Part shown: one piece after another, positions 6,753 through 11,098 of the stretch
How positions within the stretch are numbered: position 1 is the stretch's first letter
How the letters are laid out: each line of letters opens with the position of its first letter
From: Deltaproteobacteria bacterium
GTDB lineage: Bacteria; Desulfobacterota; Binatia; UBA9968
NCBI GenBank assembly: GCA_021323355.1
Contig: JAJONK010000051.1
Location: 1 to 11,098, forward strand
DNA: 11,098 nucleotides
Direction of reading: 5' to 3'
The notes under the pieces: model-generated
The model's input: the letters and a program-made list of their open reading frames with translations, nothing else
Told to the model about the DNA's origin: nothing
The model's database searches: none
Made by a program: the position numbers and the translations under genes

Positions 6753-6972
6753 CGGCGCTCGACTCTTCGCGGCATCTTGCACCACTTTGACTGAACGCAA
6801 GGCACAATTCGGACCGGTGGAATATCGGAGCTTCGCTGGGATTTTCATTACTCCATTAATGCATACTTCCAGCGTTGCAGGGCTTTACAGGTAAGCAATT
6901 CCACGAGCGCTACGTGCCCAACCCCCGACTTTCTTAAACCCCCCTCCAAGCTTTGAACTGGCCGGCCGCAAG
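6753..6972 (+). other. intergenic region before the channel gene
   Basis: These 220 bases between lon and the channel gene hold no protein-like frame; the open frames across it are extensions of lon shadows. I see no clear terminator after lon and no promoter better than scattered partial matches (TTGACT near 6786, TTTACA near 6885, neither with a good -10). Runs of C/T before the channel ATG mean there is no Shine-Dalgarno there. Confidence 0.4.
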
Positions 6973-8688
6973 ATGAAGTTTTTGAGCAGCCAAATCTCCT
7001 ACTTCTTCAGCGAACCGGGCACACGCGAAAATATCAGCGCGCTTCTCAAGTATTTAGTATTGCTAATTCTCATCATCGTTCTCTATTCCGTGCTCTTTCA
7101 CGTGATCATGTTGTACGCCGAAGGGCGTTACCATTCCTGGATCACAGGAGTGTATTGGACGTTGACGGTGATGACCACGTTGGGCTTCGGCGATATCACC
7201 TTCGCCAGCGATCTTGGCCGCTTTTTCAGCATCATCGTTCTGCTATCCGGCATTGTACTGCTGCTGATCGTGCTGCCCTTTATGTTCATCCGGCTTTTTT
7301 ATGCGCCGTGGCTTGAAGCTCAAGTTCGTTTTAGAGCGCCTCGAGAGGCGCCGCCTGATACGACCGGACATGTCATTATTTGCACCTATGACAGCATTGC
7401 GCCGGGACTGATCGAGCGTCTCCGGCTTCATGAGATTCCCTATCACGTTATTGAACCAGAGCCGACCAAGGCAGCGTTAATGCACGGCGACGGTATTTCG
7501 GTCATTGCCGGCGATGTCGACAGCAGTGCGACCTATCAGAAATTGCGAGTGACCAGGGCACGCCTGGTGTTTGCCAATAGTAGCGACACGGTCAATACCA
7601 ATATCGTTTTGACGGTTCGCGAGGTCGCGCCAGAAGTGCCCATCGTGGCCAATGTCGAGGAGAAAGATTCTATCGATATCCTGGAACTGAGCGGCTGCAA
7701 TCACGTGGTACCGCTGCATCAGCGGCTGGGCGAGCGCCTGGCCGCGCGAGTCAATGCCGGCCATGCGCAGAGCCACGTGATCGGCAATATCCGGGAACTC
7801 AAGATCGCCGATTTCGCGGTCCATGACACGCCGCTGGTCGGCCGCAGCATCGGCGAGCTTAAGCTGGAAGAAGCCACAGGCGTGCACATCATTGCCGTGT
7901 GGAAGCGCGGGCGCTTAGTGCCGGCTTCACCGGACATCGTCCTCTCACAAGAAAGCGTCGCGGTGGTTGCAGGGACAGCGGATCAAATGATGGAGCTCGA
8001 CCTGCTATTGGTCATTTATGCCACCAACTATCATCCGGCGTTGGTCATCGGCGGCGGCAAAGTAGGACAGGCCACCGCCGGCGCGCTCAAACAAAAACAA
8101 ATTCCGGTTCATTTGCTGGAGCGCGATGAAAGCATTCGCGCGAAACTAAATGATATCGCCGACCTCACTTTTATCGGCGATGCGGCCGACCGCGAAGTGC
8201 TGATGAAAGCCGGCTTAGGCGAAGCGCCCTCAGTCATTTTGACAACCAACGATGACGCTATGAATATCTATCTGGCAGTTTACTGCCGGCGGCTTAATCC
8301 TGAACTGCGTATCATCAGCCGCATAACCCATGAGAAAAATATCGAAGCGATCTATCGCGCCGGGGCCGATTTCGCCATCAGCTACGCCTCCCTGGGAGTC
8401 GAGGAGGTGTTTGCGCAACTTCATAGTCGAGAGCTGATGATTCTAGGCGAAGGAATCGAGTTATTTTCGGTTTTGGTTCCGCGATCACTGGCGGGTCAGA
8501 CCCTCGAGAAAAGTAAGCTCACGACTCGCACAGAACTCTGCGTAATCGGTATGCAACAGAATGGCCGGATTGTGACGAATCCTCCGCCTTCAACTCAATT
8601 GGCGGAAGGCACCGAGCTATACATCATGGGCGGCACTCGCGGCAGAGAGGCGTTCATTAGAGCCTGTGGCAGAGAGACCAAGAGATGA
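6973..8688 (+). CDS. two-TM potassium channel with tandem RCK domains
   Basis: A 571-residue inner-membrane ligand-gated K+ channel subunit; such proteins act as tetramers with a cytosolic gating ring. TM1 is about 25-48, the pore helix and selectivity filter about 60-74 (TTLGFGD, with TLGFG in place of the usual TVGYG), and TM2 about 84-107. Two complete RCK modules follow: RCK-N1 (about 132-255) with RCK-C1 (about 275-345), then RCK-N2 (about 355-480) with RCK-C2 (about 492-560). RCK-N2 has an intact nucleotide-binding loop, GGGKVG (360-365), followed by the acidic strand end LLERDE. In RCK-N1 the equivalent loop reads CTYDSIAPG and lacks the glycines. Two RCK modules in one chain resemble GsuK of Geobacter or eukaryotic BK channels rather than single-RCK MthK or Kch. 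ATG 6973 has no clear Shine-Dalgarno but fits the expected short N-terminal helix. Confidence 0.9.
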   Translation: MKFLSSQISYFFSEPGTRENISALLKYLVLLILIIVLYSVLFHVIMLYAEGRYHSWITGVYWTLTVMTTLGFGDITFASDLGRFFSIIVLLSGIVLLLIVLPFMFIRLFYAPWLEAQVRFRAPREAPPDTTGHVIICTYDSIAPGLIERLRLHEIPYHVIEPEPTKAALMHGDGISVIAGDVDSSATYQKLRVTRARLVFANSSDTVNTNIVLTVREVAPEVPIVANVEEKDSIDILELSGCNHVVPLHQRLGERLAARVNAGHAQSHVIGNIRELKIADFAVHDTPLVGRSIGELKLEEATGVHIIAVWKRGRLVPASPDIVLSQESVAVVAGTADQMMELDLLLVIYATNYHPALVIGGGKVGQATAGALKQKQIPVHLLERDESIRAKLNDIADLTFIGDAADREVLMKAGLGEAPSVILTTNDDAMNIYLAVYCRRLNPELRIISRITHEKNIEAIYRAGADFAISYASLGVEEVFAQLHSRELMILGEGIELFSVLVPRSLAGQTLEKSKLTTRTELCVIGMQQNGRIVTNPPPSTQLAEGTELYIMGGTRGREAFIRACGRETKR

Positions 8689-8690
8689 AC

Positions 8691-8710
8691 TCTTGAAACG
8701 AAGTTCAAGA
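8691..8710 (+). terminator. hairpin just after the channel stop codon
   Basis: TCTTGAA (8691-8697) and TTCAAGA (8704-8710) form a 7-bp stem with a 6-nt loop, two bases after the channel's TGA. It is AT-rich and has no T-tract after it, so it is a poor intrinsic terminator. It might instead protect the 3' end of the mRNA. Confidence 0.25.
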
Positions 8711-8769
8711 TCACGAACTCTATCGGGCCAACTTCTTGCGCGACTCAGCTACCCTGGTAAACTCAAGGA

Positions 8770-8797
8770 TTGCTGAATTAAAAATATTCGCTACGAT
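8770..8797 (+). promoter_or_regulatory. possible promoter for the binding-protein gene
   Basis: TTGCTG (8770-8775), a 16-bp AT-rich spacer, and TACGAT (8792-8797, four of six to the -10 consensus) stand about 70 bp before the binding-protein start. The remainder of the 181-bp gap shows nothing else. The -35 is weak, so this is tentative. Confidence 0.3.
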
Positions 8798-8869
8798 GCT
8801 GGGTCATTATTCATTGAAACCGCCCATGGACGACCGCAGCAACTCTAGCCAACACCCGGGGAGGAATCG

Positions 8870-9880
8870 ATGTACCAAAAACTACGTCTGTCATCAGCCC
8901 TGCTGGCCGCTGCCTTGATCGGGGCGCCGGTTTATGCGCAGGACCCCAAACTCGTCGAAGCAGGAAAAAAAGAAGGCAAGGTGACGGTTTACGGATCCTT
9001 GGAAACCGACAGCGCAGAGGCTGTTTTCAAGGTCTTCAGGCAAAAGACCGGCATCGACCTGGAGTACTGGAGAGCGTCATCGACCAAAGTGATGGATCGG
9101 GCTCTGACCGAGTATCGCGCCGGCAAACCGGGCTTCGATGTGATTCTGACCAACGACAATCCGATGCAGATCATGTCGAGAGAGGGAATCTTTGCAAATT
9201 ACGAATCGCCTTCGGCCAAAGAATTTACCAAGGAATCCATCGATCCCAAACTGGGCCCGCGCTACCGCAACGTCATGATCGGGATTCTTTACAACAAGAG
9301 CATTATCAAACCTAGCGACGCGCCAAAGTCACTCGAAGATCTACTTAAGCCGCAATACCGGGGCAAGCTGGTAATGGCCGATCCGACCCAGCACACGACC
9401 ACGACTCAGTGGGTCGCGAGCCTGGAAAAATTGCTGGGCAAGGAGAAGGCCGAGAAATTCATCCGCGACTTGGCCGCAACCAAACCGATCATGGTCGAGT
9501 CTCTGTTGCCGGCAGCGGAGCGCGTGGCTAGCGGCGAGACACCGGTCGGCATCACCTATGTTAAATACGTTCATACCTTCGGCGAGAGAGGCGCGCCGAT
9601 CGATTACGTGAGGCTCGGCAAGATGATGGGCGACGGCCACTATCTAACGCTTGGCAACAAGGCACCGCATCCGAACGCAGGCAAGACTTTTATCGACAGC
9701 TTCCTTGGTGCGGAAAGCATGACGATCCTCGCCAAGCAAGGCGAATTCGTCAATCGCAAGGGAATCTATCCGCCGATTGCCGATGCGGAAAAAATTCAGT
9801 TCGTCGAAATGCACGATCTCGACTCAAAGGCGTTTGCCCAGAAGAAAAAAGAGTATCAAGAAATTTTTCTACGCAAGTGA
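8870..9880 (+). CDS. periplasmic ABC-type solute-binding protein
   Basis: A 336-residue extracellular solute-binding protein of the family that includes Fe3+-type (FbpA/AfuA-like) binding proteins. It should capture a ligand in the periplasm and deliver it to an ABC permease. Residues 1-23 form a Sec signal peptide (a positively charged start, an alanine/leucine-rich core, and a VYA-QD cleavage site). The mature protein starts with the typical KEGKVTVYGSLETDSAEAVF strand and helix. It continues with a FDVILTND hinge segment near 85-92, RYRNVMIGILYNKSII, then YRGKLVMADPT and an ITYVKYVH hinge near the middle. The Tyr-Tyr ligand pair of true ferric-binding proteins is not evident, so the ligand is unknown (organic acid, metal or other). 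A strong GGGGAGGA at 8858-8865 fixes the start. No permease or ATPase gene adjoins, so the gene is an orphan here, ending at a strong terminator. Confidence 0.88.
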   Translation: MYQKLRLSSALLAAALIGAPVYAQDPKLVEAGKKEGKVTVYGSLETDSAEAVFKVFRQKTGIDLEYWRASSTKVMDRALTEYRAGKPGFDVILTNDNPMQIMSREGIFANYESPSAKEFTKESIDPKLGPRYRNVMIGILYNKSIIKPSDAPKSLEDLLKPQYRGKLVMADPTQHTTTTQWVASLEKLLGKEKAEKFIRDLAATKPIMVESLLPAAERVASGETPVGITYVKYVHTFGERGAPIDYVRLGKMMGDGHYLTLGNKAPHPNAGKTFIDSFLGAESMTILAKQGEFVNRKGIYPPIADAEKIQFVEMHDLDSKAFAQKKKEYQEIFLRK

Positions 9881-9962
9881 AGATTCGATTCGGCACTGAG
9901 GCTGCCGGTTAGTAGAGCGATGGGATTTTTAGGAACTGCATTCAACCATCACGGCTGAAAAT

Positions 9963-9996
9963 AAAAGAGGCGGTCACTCCAGTGACCGCCTCTTTT
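9963..9996. terminator. strong bidirectional intrinsic terminator
   Basis: A perfect 16-bp inverted repeat, AAAAGAGGCGGTCACT (9963-9978) and AGTGACCGCCTCTTTT (9981-9996), has only CC between the arms. The GC-rich stem ends in T-tracts on both strands. It lies between the binding-protein gene and the convergent aldolase gene and should stop transcription from both sides. Confidence 0.93.
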
Positions 9997-10026
9997 CGCT
10001 CCTGCTCTGGTAATCGCCAGCGAACT

Positions 10027-11049
10027 CTAAGCAGCCGCCTCCATCTGTTTATTGTAGCTGCCACTGCGAGCCGCGCTGTTGCATTTTGCCCGATGGTAGA
10101 AAATTTTCTGCGCCGCGCCGATATTGCCCGGATCGCCTTTCCACGCTTTCAAAGCCGGGTCCTGGAGGGCCCGCGCATAAGAGAACGTAACCTCCCAAGG
10201 AAGCGGTCCCATGGCGTTCATGGCATTGAGATGTTCGGTAGCGCTCTCCGCGCTCTGTCCACCTGACAAAAAAGCGATGCCCGGAACCGCTGCCGGGACG
10301 GTGCGCTTCAGGCAACGGATCGTGCGCTCGGCAACTTCTTCAACATTGGCTTTCTTAGGAGAGTCCTTTCCTGGAACCACCATGCTAGGCTTGAGAATCA
10401 TTCCTTCGAGATAAACCCGCTGCAGAAAAAGCTGCGTGAAAGTGACTTTCAACGTATGCTCGGTCACCTCGTGAGCCCGTTCAATGGTGTGCGAGCCGTC
10501 GAGCAACACTTCCGGTTCGACAATGGGAACAATGCCGGCTTCCTGGCACAACGCCGCGTACCGGGCTAGCGCCTCGGCGTTGAGCTCTAGGCAAGTATAG
10601 GTCGGTATCCCATCGCCGATCGAGATCACCGCGCGCCATTTGGCGAATTTGGCGCCGAGTTCCTTGTACTCCTTCAGCCGCGCGCGTAGTCCGTCCAGTC
10701 CTTCGGTGACAACTTCGCCGGGAAAATTGGGAATGTCCACCGGACCTTTATCGACTTTGATACCGGGCATGATGCCTTTCCCGGACAGCAATTGCGCGAA
10801 CGGCGTCCCATCGCTGGCCTTCGTGCGCAGAGTTTCATCGAAGAGAATCACGCCGCTAATCGATTCCTCGATGCCTTTGGTGGTAAACAACATCTCGCGA
10901 TAGGCGCGGCGGTTATCTTCGTTGGATTCAATTTTGATGCTGTCAAAGCGGCGCTTGATGGTTCCCATACTTTCATCGGCAGCCAATATCCCCTTGCCTT
11001 TTGCCACCATGCCTCGAGCAACGGTTTCCAGTTCCTGTGTGTTGACCAT
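10027..11049 (-). CDS. class I fructose-1,6-bisphosphate aldolase
   Basis: A 340-residue class I (Schiff-base, metal-independent) aldolase that cleaves fructose-1,6-bisphosphate to DHAP and glyceraldehyde-3-phosphate, or runs in reverse in gluconeogenesis, in the cytosol. It matches the eukaryote-like family over its length. ILAADES places D25 (rabbit D33), FAKWR places K137 (rabbit K146), VPIVEPEV places E178 (rabbit E187), and EGMILKPSMV places the Schiff-base lysine K220 (rabbit K229). LSGGQS (261-266) is the phosphate loop. The chain is about 23 residues shorter than the rabbit enzyme, and its C-terminal tail (SYNKQMEAAA) lacks the terminal tyrosine of the animal enzymes. AAGGAGG at 11061-11067, 11 nt before ATG 11049, fixes the start. 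The gene stands alone on its strand in this window and ends at the shared terminator. Confidence 0.95.
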   Translation of the reverse strand: MVNTQELETVARGMVAKGKGILAADESMGTIKRRFDSIKIESNEDNRRAYREMLFTTKGIEESISGVILFDETLRTKASDGTPFAQLLSGKGIMPGIKVDKGPVDIPNFPGEVVTEGLDGLRARLKEYKELGAKFAKWRAVISIGDGIPTYTCLELNAEALARYAALCQEAGIVPIVEPEVLLDGSHTIERAHEVTEHTLKVTFTQLFLQRVYLEGMILKPSMVVPGKDSPKKANVEEVAERTIRCLKRTVPAAVPGIAFLSGGQSAESATEHLNAMNAMGPLPWEVTFSYARALQDPALKAWKGDPGNIGAAQKIFYHRAKCNSAARSGSYNKQMEAAA

Positions 11050-11098
11050 GATCGACGTGCCTCCTTTGACTAGAGCTTAGAAGTTCGTGTAACTCTTA

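Noticed and set aside
6104..6805. A 233-codon open frame on the minus strand
   Set aside because: It lies antisense within lon, whose protein sequence is unmistakable. The translation is low-complexity, Arg/Ser/Pro-rich and matches no family; it is a codon-bias shadow.
8736..8918. A 60-codon frame leading into the binding-protein gene
   Set aside because: It overlaps the start of the solute-binding-protein gene in another frame and has no ribosome-binding site or recognisable content.

Overview
The window looks like ordinary chromosomal DNA from a free-living Gram-negative bacterium. It is moderately GC-rich, with an outer-membrane-style lipoprotein signal on one gene, a Sec-exported ABC binding protein, Shine-Dalgarno led genes and one strong intrinsic terminator. 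The mix of a UbiD-family decarboxylase, an FlK-like acyl-CoA thioesterase, an orphan solute-binding protein, a tandem-RCK potassium channel and a eukaryote-like class I aldolase suggests a deltaproteobacterial or Binatia/Tectomicrobia-like soil or sediment lineage. That placement is inference from gene content, not a search result. No transposase, integrase, CRISPR array, tRNA or rRNA was recognised.

Layout. Positions 1-348 (+) hold the 3' end of a UbiD-family decarboxylase. It converges on a small hotdog-fold thioesterase at 380-769 (-). Next come a small unrecognised beta-rich protein (908-1165, +) and an unrecognised multi-pass membrane protein (1305-1916, +). A phospholipase D/cardiolipin-synthase-like lipoprotein gene lies at 1978-3228 (-). 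From 3229 to 3909 there is no convincing gene, only one doubtful small ORF on the minus strand, a short direct repeat, and a probable promoter plus structured leader for the next operon.

The central block is a two-gene proteostasis operon. A small heat-shock protein (3910-4344, +) overlaps lon (4341-6752, +) through an ATGA junction, so the holdase and the ATP-dependent protease are probably translationally coupled. The roughly 130-nt leader can fold into several short hairpins, the last of which would mask the hsp20 ribosome-binding site. This is the arrangement expected of an RNA thermometer and is the most interesting regulatory hypothesis here.

Then come a two-transmembrane potassium channel with two tandem RCK modules and a TLGFGD filter (6973-8688, +) and an orphan periplasmic ABC-type binding protein (8870-9880, +). 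A class I fructose-1,6-bisphosphate aldolase is encoded on the opposite strand (10027-11049, -). A perfect 16-bp hairpin with T-tracts on both sides (9963-9996) separates the last two convergent genes and should terminate both.

I do not see a clear new multi-gene system such as a defence island or a biosynthetic cluster. The points worth a second look are the hsp20-lon leader and coupling, the sHsp that lacks its C-terminal anchor, the channel with a degenerate first nucleotide-binding motif, the HxR variant in the PLD lipoprotein, and the unidentified pair at 908-1916.
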